NCBI RefSeq assembly: GCF_018408855.1
Contig: NZ_AP024325.1
Coordinates: 372,001 to 436,000, forward strand
Direction: 5' to 3'
DNA length: 64,000 nt
Source of the DNA: Caballeronia sp. NK8
GTDB lineage: Bacteria > Pseudomonadota > Gammaproteobacteria > Burkholderiales > Burkholderiaceae
Position 1 is the stretch's first letter. The number at the start of each line of letters is the position of its first letter. The translations under genes and the position numbers were made by a program. Shown one piece after another: positions 1-12,494 of the stretch. The notes beneath the pieces were generated by a model. The model was not told the origin of the DNA. It did not search any database and saw only the letters and a list, made by a program, of their open reading frames with translations.

Positions 1-92
1 GTAAATACTAAGCAATTGTGACTCTCTATGTTGTAGGATGACATAACTCCAGCCGCAAGCCGCGCGGTGTGTCCGCTCAAGGATTCGTCAGA

Positions 93-1685
93 ATGAATCA
101 GTCCCCTCTCTATATTCGCGTCCACCCGGACGACAACGTCGCGATCGTCGTCAATGACGGCGGTTTGGGCGAAGGCGCCGCCTTCTCCGATGGCCTCGTG
201 CTGCGCGAGCGCGTGCCGCAAGGCCACAAGGTCGCGCTGAAGGATCTCGCGGAAGGCGAGGCCGTGATCCGCTACAACGTGGTGATCGGCTATGCGACGA
301 AAGCGTTGCCGAAGGGAAGCTGGGTGAACGAGCACGTCACGCGCATGCCGGCGTCGCCGGAATTGCACGACCTGCCCATCGCGACGATCAAGGCGCCGGA
401 CGAATCGCCGCTGGACGGCTTCACGTTCGAGGGCTATCGCAACGCGGACGGCTCGGTCGGCACGCGCAACATCCTCGCGATCACGACCACCGTGCAGTGC
501 GTCGCGGACGTGGTGCAGCATGCGGTCACGCGCATCAAGGCGGAACTGCTGCCGCAGTATCCGAATGTCGACGATGTCGTGAGCCTCGGTCACACCTACG
601 GCTGCGGCGTGGCGATCGACGCCCCCGACGCGATGGTGCCGATCCGCACCGTGCGCAACATCGCGCTGAATCCGAACTTCGGCGGCGAAGTGATGATGGT
701 GAGCCTCGGCTGCGAGAAGCTGCAGCCCGAGCGCCTGATGCCGCCGGGCACCATTCCGATCGCGGCGGCAACGGCGCAGACGGAAGACGTGGCCGATATC
801 GGCGACAACACCCACGATGACAACGGCGGCACGGTCGTCCTGCAGGACGAGGCGCACGTCGGCTTCGGCTCGATGATCGATTCGATCATGCGGATGGCCG
901 ACACACATCTGAAGCGGCTGAACAATCGCCGTCGTGAGACGTGTCCGGCGGCGGATCTCGTGGTCGGCGTGCAATGCGGCGGCAGCGACGCGTTTTCCGG
1001 CCTGACGGCGAATCCGGCGGTCGGCTTCGCGACGGATCTCATCGTGCGCGCGGGCGGGACGGTGATGTTCTCGGAAGTCACGGAAGTGCGCGACGGCGTC
1101 GCGCAACTCACGGCGCGCGCGGCGAACGGCGACGTGGCGCAGGCGATCATCCGCGAGATGCAGTGGTACGACGATTACCTGAAGCGCGGCGGCGCGGACC
1201 GCAGCGCGAACACCACTCCAGGCAACAAGAAGGGCGGGCTGTCGAACATCGTCGAGAAGGCGATGGGGTCGATCGTCAAGTCGGGCAGCTCGGCCATTTC
1301 CGGTGTGCTGTCGCCGGGCGAGAAGGTGACGCAGAAGGGTTTGATCTACGCGTCGACGCCCGCGAGCGATTTCATCTGCGGCACGCTGCAACTCGCGTCG
1401 GGCATCAACCTGCATGTGTTCACGACCGGGCGCGGCACGCCTTATAGTCTCGCCGAAGTGCCGGTGCTCAAGGTCGCGACGCGCTCGGATCTCGCGCGCC
1501 GCTGGCACGATCTGATGGATGTGAACGCGGGCACCATCGCGACGGGTGAAGCGACCATCGCCGATGTGGGCTGGGAGCTGTTCCGGCTGATGCTGGATGT
1601 TGCGAGCGGGAAGAAGCAGACGAAGGCGGAGGCGTTGAAGCTGCATAACGCGCTCGTGCTGTTCAATCCGGCGCCGGTGACGTGA
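93..1685 (+). CDS. garD: Galactarate dehydratase (UxaA/GarD family)
   Basis: Dehydrates galactarate to 5-keto-4-deoxy-glucarate in cytoplasmic hexarate catabolism. The 530-residue product has the family's layout: a small N-terminal SAF-like domain (about residues 1-90), then the large UxaA catalytic region with the segment [10 protein letters not shown], the Cys-containing [16 protein letters not shown] and [10 protein letters not shown]. Length is close to E. coli GarD (523). I chose ATG 93, with AAGGA about nine bases upstream, over an in-frame GTG at 69 that has no ribosome site and adds eight unconserved residues. No other hexarate gene lies in the window, so transporter and aldolase must be upstream or elsewhere. 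A strong terminator follows the stop. The enzyme family is clear. Galactarate as substrate, rather than a related hexarate, is inferred from similarity. Confidence 0.88.
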   Translation: MNQSPLYIRVHPDDNVAIVVNDGGLGEGAAFSDGLVLRERVPQGHKVALKDLAEGEAVIRYNVVIGYATKALPKGSWVNEHVTRMPASPELHDLPIATIKAPDESPLDGFTFEGYRNADGSVGTRNILAITTTVQCVADVVQHAVTRIKAELLPQYPNVDDVVSLGHTYGCGVAIDAPDAMVPIRTVRNIALNPNFGGEVMMVSLGCEKLQPERLMPPGTIPIAAATAQTEDVADIGDNTHDDNGGTVVLQDEAHVGFGSMIDSIMRMADTHLKRLNNRRRETCPAADLVVGVQCGGSDAFSGLTANPAVGFATDLIVRAGGTVMFSEVTEVRDGVAQLTARAANGDVAQAIIREMQWYDDYLKRGGADRSANTTPGNKKGGLSNIVEKAMGSIVKSGSSAISGVLSPGEKVTQKGLIYASTPASDFICGTLQLASGINLHVFTTGRGTPYSLAEVPVLKVATRSDLARRWHDLMDVNAGTIATGEATIADVGWELFRLMLDVASGKKQTKAEALKLHNALVLFNPAPVT

Positions 1686-1713
1686 TTCGAACCGCGCTCG
1701 CTGCAGGAAAAAC

Positions 1714-1741
1714 TGCCTCGCCTCGTGCGGGGCATTTTTTT
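1714..1741 (+). terminator. Intrinsic terminator after garD
   Basis: Arms TGCCTCGC (1714-1721) and GCGGGGCA (1727-1734) pair through eight positions with one G-U wobble around the loop CTCGT, and a run of seven T follows at 1735-1741. It sits 28 bases after the garD stop and before the MFS start, so the two genes should be separate transcripts. Confidence 0.85.
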
Positions 1742-1784
1742 GGCACGATGGAGTCGGTCCAACTCGTCGCCCGGGCGTGAACCC

Positions 1785-2951
1785 ATGACACCCATCCCCC
1801 GCACCGTCTGGGCCTTAGGCTTCGTCAGCCTGTTCATGGACCTGTCTTCCGAACTGGTGCATGCGCTGCTGCCGATCTACCTCGTCACGACCATGGGGAT
1901 GAGCGTCACCGCGCTTGGCGCGCTCGAGGGCGCAGCCGAAGCGACCGCGATGATCGTGAAGATATTCTCCGGATCGCTCAGCGACTGGCTCGGCCGCCGC
2001 AAGGGCCTCTTGCTGTTCGGCTACGGCCTCGCCGCATTGACGAAGCCGCTGTTCCCGCTCGCCGATACCCCCACGATGGTCGTGACGGCGCGTCTGCTTG
2101 ACCGCTTCGGCAAGGGCATTCGCGGCGCGCCGCGCGATGCGCTCGTCGCCGATATCGCGCCGCCAGCCATTCGCGGCGCCTGCTTCGGCCTGCGGCAATC
2201 GATGGACACGATCGGCGCGTTTGCCGGACCACTGCTCGCGATCGCGCTGATGCTCGCGCTGTCCGATCACATCCGGGCGGTGCTCTGGTTCGCGACGGTT
2301 CCGGCGTTCATCGCCATCATCATCATTCTGTTCGGCGTTCGCGAACCGGAACGTACGCCCGCGCAGGGCGCATTCCGCGTGCCGCTCCACTGGCGGTCGA
2401 TGCGCGAGTTTTCCGGGCGCTACTGGTACGTCGTCGGCATCGGCGCGACGTTCACGCTCGCGCGTTTCAGCGAGGCGTTTCTGGTGCTGCGCGCCCAGCA
2501 GACAGGACTCGACATGGCCTGGATTCCCGGCGTGATGGTAGTGATGAGCCTTACGTATTCGCTGAGCGCGTATCCCGCCGGCGTGCTGTCGGACCGCTGG
2601 GATCCGCGCGCTCTGCTCGCCTGCGGCCTCGTTTTGCTGATCGCGGCCGATGTGCTGCTCGGCGCGGGCGCATCGATGATCACGCTGTTCGCAGGCGTCG
2701 CGGTATGGGGACTTCACATGGGTTTCACGCAGGGCATACTCGCGGCGATGGTCGCCGAAGCGGCGCCGCCGTCGCTGCGCGGCACCGCATTCGGCGTGTT
2801 CAATCTCGCGAGCGGCATGTGCATGCTGCTGTCGAGCGCGGTCGCCGGGTGGCTCTGGGATCGCAGCGGCGCATCGACGACGTTCTTTGCAGGCGCCGCG
2901 ATCGCGGTGATTCCGCTCGTCATGTGCATGCTGGCGCCGCGCTCGAAATAA
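1785..2951 (+). CDS. MFS transporter
   Basis: Predicted 388-residue inner-membrane major facilitator with about twelve hydrophobic segments. Near the N-terminus it carries DLSSE followed by the loop 2-3 motif DWLGRRKG, and later DRFGKGIRGAPRDAL, as seen in a subgroup of drug-efflux-like MFS proteins. ATG 1785 is taken as the start because the hydrophobic first helix begins a few residues later. The in-frame codons back to 1725 would run through the garD terminator. The gene stands alone between that terminator and a convergent SDR gene whose stop is only four bases away. Substrate cannot be told from the sequence. Confidence 0.8.
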   Translation: MTPIPRTVWALGFVSLFMDLSSELVHALLPIYLVTTMGMSVTALGALEGAAEATAMIVKIFSGSLSDWLGRRKGLLLFGYGLAALTKPLFPLADTPTMVVTARLLDRFGKGIRGAPRDALVADIAPPAIRGACFGLRQSMDTIGAFAGPLLAIALMLALSDHIRAVLWFATVPAFIAIIIILFGVREPERTPAQGAFRVPLHWRSMREFSGRYWYVVGIGATFTLARFSEAFLVLRAQQTGLDMAWIPGVMVVMSLTYSLSAYPAGVLSDRWDPRALLACGLVLLIAADVLLGAGASMITLFAGVAVWGLHMGFTQGILAAMVAEAAPPSLRGTAFGVFNLASGMCMLLSSAVAGWLWDRSGASTTFFAGAAIAVIPLVMCMLAPRSK

Positions 2952-2955
2952 CGCC

Positions 2956-3750
2956 TCAAGCCGCGTAGCGCGCAGCCGGCGTGTTGGTCGACAGCTCCGG
3001 CGCCATCGCTTGCCGCGCGGCTTCGTACGCGTCCCACTTCGCGCCGTCGTGCAGCGGTGGAATCGTCACGAGTTCACCACGATCGAAGCCGATCAGCGCC
3101 GCATCGACCAGATCGCCCGCGGACATGATGATCGCCTGGTCCAGATTTTCCATCGGCAGGCCGCCCGTTTCCCAGAAATCGGTCGCGGTGGCGCCGGGCA
3201 GCACGGCCTGAATCTGCACGCTCTTGCCCGACAGTTCGCGATGCAACGATTGACTGAACGCGAGCACGAACGCCTTGGTGCCGCCATACACGCCATTGAG
3301 AATCTCCGGCGCGATGCCGACGATCGACGCGATATTGATGACCGCACCCTTGCCGCGCGCAACGAAGCCCGGCACCGCCGCGTACGTGAGACGCGTGAGC
3401 GCGGTCACGTTCAGGTCGATCATGCGCGTCATCGCGTCGACGTCGCTGTCGAGCAAGGGCGTATGCGTGCCGACGCCCGCGTTGTTGACGAGCAGCGTGA
3501 TACTCGCGTCCTGCTTCAGTTTCGCTTCGACGGCGGCGAGCGCGTGGCGATCGTTCAGATCGGCATCGAGAATTTCGACGTTGCGGCGCGTCTCGTTCGT
3601 GATGCGCTCGGCGAGCGTTGCGAGCCGGTCGCGATTGCGAGCGACGAGAATGAGGTCGTAGCCGCGTCGCGCGAGACGCTCCGCATAGACCGCGCCGATG
3701 CCGGAAGATGCGCCCGTGACGAGCGCGGTGCCAAGATAAGTCTGCGTCAT
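2956..3750 (-). CDS. Short-chain dehydrogenase/reductase (SDR)
   Basis: Classical SDR of 264 residues and probably a soluble NADP(H)-dependent oxidoreductase. Visible motifs are the cofactor loop TGASSGIG (residues 12-19), NNAGVG near 90, and the catalytic set Ser142, Tyr155 and Lys159 (YGGTK). Start ATG 3750 has GGAG seven bases upstream. Longer in-frame starts have no such site. The gene is divergent from the GlxA-type regulator at 3857, which is a plausible controller of it. Substrate is unknown; this branch includes general aldehyde and ketone reductases. Confidence 0.85.
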   Translation of the reverse strand: MTQTYLGTALVTGASSGIGAVYAERLARRGYDLILVARNRDRLATLAERITNETRRNVEILDADLNDRHALAAVEAKLKQDASITLLVNNAGVGTHTPLLDSDVDAMTRMIDLNVTALTRLTYAAVPGFVARGKGAVINIASIVGIAPEILNGVYGGTKAFVLAFSQSLHRELSGKSVQIQAVLPGATATDFWETGGLPMENLDQAIIMSAGDLVDAALIGFDRGELVTIPPLHDGAKWDAYEAARQAMAPELSTNTPAARYAA

Positions 3751-3795
3751 GATTTCACTCCGTTCGATGATTGCGTGAGTGAATGATGAGCCCGT

Positions 3796-3824
3796 TTGAC
3801 CGTGACGCAAATGACGTATATGGT
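3796..3824 (+). promoter_or_regulatory. Putative sigma-70 promoter for the GlxA-type regulator gene
   Basis: TTGACC (3796-3801), a 17-base spacer and TATGGT (3819-3824) lie 33 bases before the regulator's ATG in the divergent intergenic region. The -35 matches five of six consensus positions and the -10 four of six. This is prediction from sequence only. Confidence 0.4.
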
Positions 3825-3856
3825 ACTGATTCAGGACATGACAGCGGAACAGAAAA

Positions 3857-4807
3857 ATGCATCGCGTCGGCTTTTTGTTGAGTGAAGGCTTCCAGGTGAT
3901 GGCGCTGGCGTCGCAATCGGTGTTCGAGTATGCGAACGTCGTTGCGGGTGAAGCGTTCTACGGCATCGAAAACTATTCGACGACGGGCGGCGAAGTGCGC
4001 TCGTCGCTCGGCATGAAAGTGGACACGCGGCCTATCACCCCGCGCACCTCGATGGACACGTGGATCGTCGCGGGCGTCAACTCGCCGCTCACCACGCCCG
4101 CGCCCGCCGATGTGCTGGCGTTCCTGCGTCGCCGGGCCGGCAAGCGCGCGCGGCGCATCGCGGGCGTCTGCACGGGCGGCTTCGTGCTGGCGGAAGCGGG
4201 CCTGCTCGCGAACCGCCGCGCGACCACGCATTGGGCGTACGCGCGCGAGATGCAGCAGCGCTTTCCGGATGTGCGTGTGGAAGAGGACCGCATCTTTATC
4301 GTCGATGGTCCGGTGTGGACCTCGGCGGGCATGACGGCCGGACTCGATCTCGCGCTCGCGATGGTCGAGAAGGACCTCGGCGCGGACGTGGCGCGTTCCG
4401 TCGCGCACAAGCTCGTGATGCACCAGCGTCGCGCGGGCGGGCAGTCGCAGCATTCGGAGATGCTCGATCTCGCGCCGAAGACGGATCGCATCCAGAACGC
4501 GCTGAACTATGCGCGCAAGCATCTGAGCCGGCCATTGACGGTCGAGGAACTCGCGGGCGAGGCGCATCTGAGCCCGCGTCAGTTCAGCCGCGTGTTCACG
4601 CTGGAAACGGGGCAATCGCCGGCGAAGGCCGTCGAAGGCTTGCGGCTGGAGGCGGCGCGCCTGATGATCGAAAAGAGCCGCCATTCGCTCGAAACGATCG
4701 CGCAGGAAACAGGTTTCAGAGACCGGCGTCACATGCGCGAGGCGTTCATGCGCGGCTTCGGCGTGCCGCCGCAGGAAGTGCGGCGCGAAGCGCGGACGCT
4801 GGCCTGA
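3857..4807 (+). CDS. GlxA-family transcriptional regulator (DJ-1/PfpI + AraC)
   Basis: A 316-residue regulator. The N-terminal class-I glutamine-amidotransferase-like domain (about 1-190) has its nucleophile-elbow Cys105 in GVCTGGF. A C-terminal AraC/XylS double helix-turn-helix (about 215-310) includes LTVEELAGEAHLSPRQFSR and the second-helix region ETGFRDRRHMREAF. Relatives control amine, choline or glycine-betaine metabolism, or formaldehyde-related genes, and are usually activators. It is divergent from the SDR gene and 33 bases upstream of the M20 hydrolase on the same strand, so either could be a target. The effector is not evident. Confidence 0.87.
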   Translation: MHRVGFLLSEGFQVMALASQSVFEYANVVAGEAFYGIENYSTTGGEVRSSLGMKVDTRPITPRTSMDTWIVAGVNSPLTTPAPADVLAFLRRRAGKRARRIAGVCTGGFVLAEAGLLANRRATTHWAYAREMQQRFPDVRVEEDRIFIVDGPVWTSAGMTAGLDLALAMVEKDLGADVARSVAHKLVMHQRRAGGQSQHSEMLDLAPKTDRIQNALNYARKHLSRPLTVEELAGEAHLSPRQFSRVFTLETGQSPAKAVEGLRLEAARLMIEKSRHSLETIAQETGFRDRRHMREAFMRGFGVPPQEVRREARTLA

Positions 4808-4840
4808 ACACATACTTTTTACGCACGACAAGGACACGCT

Positions 4841-6091
4841 GTGCCGAAGATCAACCCTCAACGCTTGCTGAACGACCTCAAACATCTGCGCTCATTCGGC
4901 GCGACGGGGCCGGGCGTCGTGCGCCTGTCGCTGTCGCCGGTCGATATGGACGCGCGCCGCTGGCTCGCGGGCCGCATGAGCGACGCAGGACTGAGCGCAA
5001 CCGTCGATGGCGTCGGCACCGTGTTCGGCCGTTCGCGCAACGCCGGCCCGGCGCTCCTGATCGGCTCGCACACCGATACCCAGCCGACCGGCGGCTGGCT
5101 CGACGGCGCGCTCGGCGTCATCTACGGTCTGGAGATTGCGCGCGCGCTCGCCGAATGCGAGGAGACGCGCCATTTCGCCGTTGACGTCGCTTCGTGGATC
5201 GACGAAGAGGGCACGTTCTCGGGCTTTCTCGGCAGCCGCAGTTTCGTCGGCGAAAACGTCGATGAAGCCATTCGCGGCGCGCGCAATCGCGAAGGCGTGC
5301 TGCTCGGCGATGCGCTCAGGCAGGCCGGGCTCATCGACGCGCCGCGCGTGCGCCTCGACAGGACGCGATACACGGCGTACCTGGAGCCGCACATCGAGCA
5401 GGGCGGCCGTCTGGAAGCGCACGGCAAGTCGATCGGCGTGGTGACGACCATCGTCGGCATACGGGAAATGAAACTGCGTTTCACGGGCCAGCGCAACCAC
5501 GCGGGCACCACGCCCATGGCGATTCGACGCGACGCGGGCGCGGCGCTCGTCGCGTTTATCGCGCGCATGGACGAAGCGTTCCGTGCACTCGCCGACGCCG
5601 ATACCGTGTGGACGGTCGGACGCATCGAGCTCGATCCCGGCTCGTTCAGCGTGGTGCCGGGCGCGGCGACCATGCATCTGCAGTTTCGCGACGCCAGCGC
5701 CGAACGTCTGCACGCGATGGAAACATCGCTCGCCGCGCTGATTCGCGACTTCAACGCGCAAGGCAAGGTGAGCGTCGCCATGATCGACAGCGAACCGCCC
5801 GAAGAACCCGTCGTGATGGACACCGCGTTGCAGGCGCAACTCGCCGACGCGGCCGAAGCGCTCGCGCCGGGGCAATGGGAGCGCATGCCGAGCGGCGCGT
5901 CGCACGATGCGCAGGTGATCGCGCATCATGTGCCCGCCTGCATGCTGTTCGTGCCGAGCATCGGCGGAATCAGTCACGACTTCGTCGAGAACACGGCCGA
6001 GGCGCATATCGTGCTGGGTTGCGAAGTGGCGGCGAGTGCGGCGGCGGCCATCCTGCGCAACGGTTCCGGATCGTTGCGCAGACAACAATAG
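4841..6091 (+). CDS. Zn-dependent M20 amidase (N-carbamoyl amino acid hydrolase/allantoate amidohydrolase type)
   Basis: Binuclear metallo-amidase of 416 residues that hydrolyses N-carbamoyl or ureido groups in the cytoplasm. Metal ligands are recognisable: His77 (SHTDT), Asp88 (GGWLDGALGV), the Glu pair at 122-123 (IDEEGTFSG) and the late His in GISHDFVEN. HIEQG and the dimerisation loop RNHAGTTPM are typical of the hydantoinase/carbamoylase branch of M20. The start is GTG 4841, with AAGGA eight bases upstream. It follows the GlxA-type regulator by 33 bases and may be co-transcribed. The exact substrate (N-carbamoyl amino acid, allantoate or ureidoglycine) is not resolvable by eye. Confidence 0.83.
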   Translation: MPKINPQRLLNDLKHLRSFGATGPGVVRLSLSPVDMDARRWLAGRMSDAGLSATVDGVGTVFGRSRNAGPALLIGSHTDTQPTGGWLDGALGVIYGLEIARALAECEETRHFAVDVASWIDEEGTFSGFLGSRSFVGENVDEAIRGARNREGVLLGDALRQAGLIDAPRVRLDRTRYTAYLEPHIEQGGRLEAHGKSIGVVTTIVGIREMKLRFTGQRNHAGTTPMAIRRDAGAALVAFIARMDEAFRALADADTVWTVGRIELDPGSFSVVPGAATMHLQFRDASAERLHAMETSLAALIRDFNAQGKVSVAMIDSEPPEEPVVMDTALQAQLADAAEALAPGQWERMPSGASHDAQVIAHHVPACMLFVPSIGGISHDFVENTAEAHIVLGCEVAASAAAAILRNGSGSLRRQQ

Positions 6092-6136
6092 TCGGGCGCG
6101 CGAGGCCCATCGCTGTAACGCGCCCGCGCGCGCGGC

Positions 6137-6164
6137 TTGTAATCCCCGGCACCTAACATATTCT
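6137..6164 (+). promoter_or_regulatory. Possible sigma-70 promoter for glgP-glgX
   Basis: TTGTAA (6137-6142), a 16-base spacer and TATTCT (6159-6164) sit 33 bases before glgP. Each box matches four of six consensus bases. It is the best candidate in the 106-base gap, but weak. Confidence 0.3.
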
Positions 6165-6197
6165 TCCTCAGTGCGATAAGCGAACCGGGGGACGATC

Positions 6198-8682
<2,485 letters not shown>

Positions 8683-8696
<14 letters not shown>

Positions 8697-10776
8697 GGCG
8701 AAGGGTCGCGACGGCTATCGCACGCGGCCCGGTTCGCGCTTTCCGCTCGGCGCGAAGGTCGTGCCGGGCGGCGTCAATTTCTGCGTGTTCTGCCGGCATG
8801 CGACGCGTCTCGAACTGCTGCTCTATGCATCCGAGGAAAGCGCCGAGCCGTTTCAGATCGTCGAGCTCACGAGCGAAGTGAACCGCACGTTCTTCTTCTG
8901 GCATGTGCTGGTCGAGGGTCTTCCGCTGCGTTGCTGCTTTACATGGCGTGCATATGGCCCGCTCGGCGTGCCGCAGATGAGCGACGAGGCCGCGGCAGCC
9001 AAGGAACTGCTCGATCCCAACGCGCGCGGCGTGAGCGACCGCTTCTATGATCGCAGGCAGGCGGCTGGCGAGGGTGCCGCAGGTCACGCGTCGTTGCGAG
9101 CCATCGTCACCGAGCCCCTCGACCGCCCCGACGACGATGTCGAAGTCCGCACGCTCGACGACGCCATCATCTACGAACTGCACGTGGGCGGCTTCACGCG
9201 GCATCCGTCGAGCGGCGTGCGCCATCCCGGCACGTTCGCGGGGCTCATCGAGAAGATTCCTTATCTGCAGGCGCTCGGCATCACGCATGTCGAACTGCTC
9301 CCGGTGATGGCCTTCGACGAGCAGGACATTCCCGACTTCGCCGCCGCGCGCGGGCTGCGCAACTACTGGGGCTACAGCACGCATAGCTTCTATAGCCCGC
9401 ATCCGCGCTATTGCGTCGAGCCGGCGCGTGCACCGCAGGAATTCCGCGCCTTCGTCGATGCCTTGCATGCGGCGGGCATCCGCGTGCTCCTCGATGTCGT
9501 GTTCAATCACACATCGGAAGCGGGCAGGACCGGGCCCGTGATCCACTTCAAGGTGTTCGCCAACGAAGCCTTCTATCAGGTCGATGTGAACGATGCGCGG
9601 CATTATCGCGACTACACGGGTTGCGGCAATACCGTCAACTGCAATCATCCGCTGGTATCGGCGTTCATCATGCGCTGCCTCGAATACTGGGTGCGCGAAC
9701 TCGACGTCGATGGCTTTCGCTTCGATCTCGCGAGCGTCTTCGCGCGCGGCGAAAACGGCGAGGTGCTGCGCACGCCGTACTTGCCGTGGGCGATGGAAGC
9801 GTCGCCGGTGCTCGCGCGCGTGCCGCTGATCGCCGAAGCGTGGGACGCGAGCGGCCTCTATCACGTCGGCGCGTTTCCGGGCATGGCATGGGCCGAATGG
9901 AACGGACGCTATCGCGATGTGATCCGGCGCTTCGTGCGCGGAGATCCGGGCTTGGTCGGCGACGTCTGCACGTGTATCGCGGGCAGCGCGGATCTGTATC
10001 AGGAAGACGGCAGGCTGCCCGCGAACAGCATCAATTTCGTCACCTGTCACGACGGCTTCACGTTGAGCGATCTCGTCAGCTACAACGCCAAGCACAACGA
10101 GGCGAACGGCGAGGACAACCGCGATGGCAGCAACGACAATATGTCGTGGAATTGCGGCGCGGAAGGCGAGACGGACGATCCGGCGATCATCGGCATGCGT
10201 CTTCGGCAGGCGCGCAATCTCATGGCGATACTGCTGCTGAGCCAGGGCGTGCCGATGCTGCTCGCCGGCGACGAGATCCTGCGCAGCCAGCACGGCAACA
10301 ACAACGCGTTCTGTCAGGACAACGAGCTCTCGTGGATGGACTGGCAACTCACCGGCGACGCGCTCGAGATGCTGCGCTTCGTGCGCGAGATGATCGCGCT
10401 GCGCAAGCGTCACGCGAGCCTGCGCCGCCGGCGCTTTCTGACCGGGCGGCCCGCGAACGGGCAGACCCATCCGGATGTAGCATGGCACGGCGAACGCCTC
10501 GACGCGCCCGCATGGCACGACCCCGGCGCGCGTTTCGTCGCGTTCACGCTGGCGGGGCAGACGCCCGACGAGCCGATGCTGCACATCGTGTTCAATATGC
10601 ACGACGATGCGCGCGACGTCGCGCTTCCCGCGTCCGACGATCGATGCTGGCGCAGAATCGTCGATACGGCCGCCGAATCGCCGCAAGACATTGTGCCGCA
10701 TGCCGAAACGGCACAAACCGAACGTGCACAGTGCCGCGTCGAAGGGCGCAGTGTCGTCGTGCTCGAAAAGCATTGA
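8683..10776 (+). CDS. glgX: Glycogen debranching enzyme (GH13_11)
   Basis: Isoamylase-type debranching enzyme of 697 residues that hydrolyses alpha-1,6 branches of phosphorylase-limit dextrin. An N-terminal CBM48-like domain (about 15-130) precedes the (beta/alpha)8 barrel. The catalytic residues are in place: nucleophile Asp348 (DGFRFD), acid/base Glu385 (IAEAWD) and transition-state Asp457 (TCHDGF). The start is the unusual TTG at 8683, inside the glgP end, supported by GAGGAT eight bases upstream and by the conserved N-terminus (GYRTRPGSRFPLGA). The C-terminal beta-sandwich is present. Coupling to glgP is obvious from the overlap. Confidence 0.93.
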
Positions 10777-10860
10777 TGTGCACGGTGGTGCTGGACTGTG
10801 CGCCGTAAAGCGCCTTTAATGTCCGTGTACTGCTGCGTTGGCCCATCTACAGGAGGCGGC

Positions 10861-12450
10861 ATGGAGGCAGTGAGAACGTTCCTCGAGAATCAATCGCTGT
10901 TTGCGCTCTTTCTGACGATCGCGCTGGGCTATCTGATCGGCGAGATCAATATAAAGGGCGTGGCGCTTGGCTCCGGCGCGGTGCTGTTCGTCGGGCTTGC
11001 GATTGGTGCATTCGCGCCGAAGTCCGCGCCGCCTCCGTTGCTGGGCACTTTGGGGCTGCTGCTGTTCCTATACGGCATCGGCATTCAGTACGGGGCGCAG
11101 TTCTTTCGCGGGCTCACCAGCCGCGAGGGGATGAAGGCGAACGCTGCCGCGTGCATTGGCGTGGTGGTCGCGGGTCTCGTGTCGTGCGGCTTCATGCACT
11201 TCGGCATCAAGCTCGCCGATTCGCTCGGCATGTTCGCCGGCAGCGGCACCAGCACGGCGAGCCTGCAGGTCGCGATCGCGTCGATGAACAGCAACGACGC
11301 CGCCGTCGCGTACAGCATCTCGTATCCGTTCGGCGTCGCCGGGCCGATTCTGTTCATCTACCTCCTGAACGTCCTGCTCAAGGTCAAGATACAGAAGCCG
11401 CCGGCGAAGCTGATCGAAACGGCGGAGATCGCCCTCAGGAACGCGAGCCTGTTCGGCCTCAAGCTGTCGGAGCTCGCGAGCCGCCTTCCGTCGGGCGTGG
11501 TGATCGCGGCGGTGCGGCGCGCGCATCACAATCAGTTGCCCACGCCCGACTTCACCTTGCGCGCGGACGACGTGCTGCTCGCCACCGCCACCGACCGGCG
11601 TCTGCTCGACGAAGCCACCGCGCTGTGCGGCGAATCGCAGCCGGGGCGCATGGCGAGTCATCGCGAGGATCTCGACTATATGCGTGTGTTCGCGTCGAAT
11701 CCGGCGGTCGTCGGCATGGCGCTCGGCGACATTCGCTTTCCCGATGGCGTGAGCTGCGCGATCGCGCACGTGCGTCGTGGCGACGCCGACATGGTCTCGG
11801 CACCCGATCTCATCCTCGAGGCGGGCGACCGCGTCGGCCTGCTCGTCAATCGCGCGCATCAGGCGACCATGCGTACCTTCTTCGGCGATTCGATCAAGGG
11901 CACGGCGGATCTCAGCTTCATCTGCCTCGGCATCGGCGCGGCGGTGGGCTTGCTGGTCGGCGCGATTCCGCTTCCCGTGCCCGGCCTCGGCGCGTTCAGC
12001 CTCGGACTCGCGGCGTTGCTGCTGGTGGCGCTGTGTCTCGGCAAGGCGCGGCGCAACGGGCCGTTCGTCTGGGTGATGCCGCTGTCGGCGAATCTCGTGT
12101 TGCGCAATCTCGGCCTGACGATCTTTCTCGCGCAAGTGGGCATTTCATGCGGGCCGAAGTTCGTCGCGACCGTGGGCTCGGCCGGGCCATTGTTGCTGAT
12201 CTACGGCGTGATCACGCTGCTGGTTCTCGTCGCCGTGACCGCCGTCTGCTGCCTGTGGATTTTCCGCCTGCCGTTCGATACGTCGGTCGGCGTGATTTGC
12301 GGCGCGACCGGCAATCCGGCGATCCTCGCGTTCGCCAATCGCATCGCACCGACGGATCAGCCCGACATCATGTACGCGATGATTTTCCCTTCGATGACCA
12401 TCGTCAAAGTGCTTTTCGTGCAGATCGCCATATCGCTTGCCGCAGGATAG
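10861..12450 (+). CDS. AspT/YidE-type transporter with two RCK_C domains
   Basis: Predicted inner-membrane antiporter of 529 residues from the aspartate:alanine exchanger family. Two membrane halves (about 1-180 and 370-529) flank two cytoplasmic TrkA_C/RCK_C domains (about 190-355). Signature loops are GSGTSTASLQ in the first half and CGATGNPAIL in the second. ATG 10861 is set by the strong AGGAGG at 10851-10856. An in-frame GTG at 10798 has none. It is 44 bases upstream of ldhA on the same strand, so the two are probably one operon. In characterised members the exchange is electrogenic (aspartate in, alanine out). The substrate here could be another organic acid. Confidence 0.83.
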   Translation: MEAVRTFLENQSLFALFLTIALGYLIGEINIKGVALGSGAVLFVGLAIGAFAPKSAPPPLLGTLGLLLFLYGIGIQYGAQFFRGLTSREGMKANAAACIGVVVAGLVSCGFMHFGIKLADSLGMFAGSGTSTASLQVAIASMNSNDAAVAYSISYPFGVAGPILFIYLLNVLLKVKIQKPPAKLIETAEIALRNASLFGLKLSELASRLPSGVVIAAVRRAHHNQLPTPDFTLRADDVLLATATDRRLLDEATALCGESQPGRMASHREDLDYMRVFASNPAVVGMALGDIRFPDGVSCAIAHVRRGDADMVSAPDLILEAGDRVGLLVNRAHQATMRTFFGDSIKGTADLSFICLGIGAAVGLLVGAIPLPVPGLGAFSLGLAALLLVALCLGKARRNGPFVWVMPLSANLVLRNLGLTIFLAQVGISCGPKFVATVGSAGPLLLIYGVITLLVLVAVTAVCCLWIFRLPFDTSVGVICGATGNPAILAFANRIAPTDQPDIMYAMIFPSMTIVKVLFVQIAISLAAG

Positions 12451-12494
12451 GCTTTGCCCCACCATGCCGGATCGAACGTCAGAAGGAGCACATC

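Noticed and set aside
28..44. ATGTTGTAGGATGACAT upstream of garD as a FadR/GntR-type operator
   Set aside because: Only the outer four bases on each side pair well, and the centre does not. Too weak to list as a feature.
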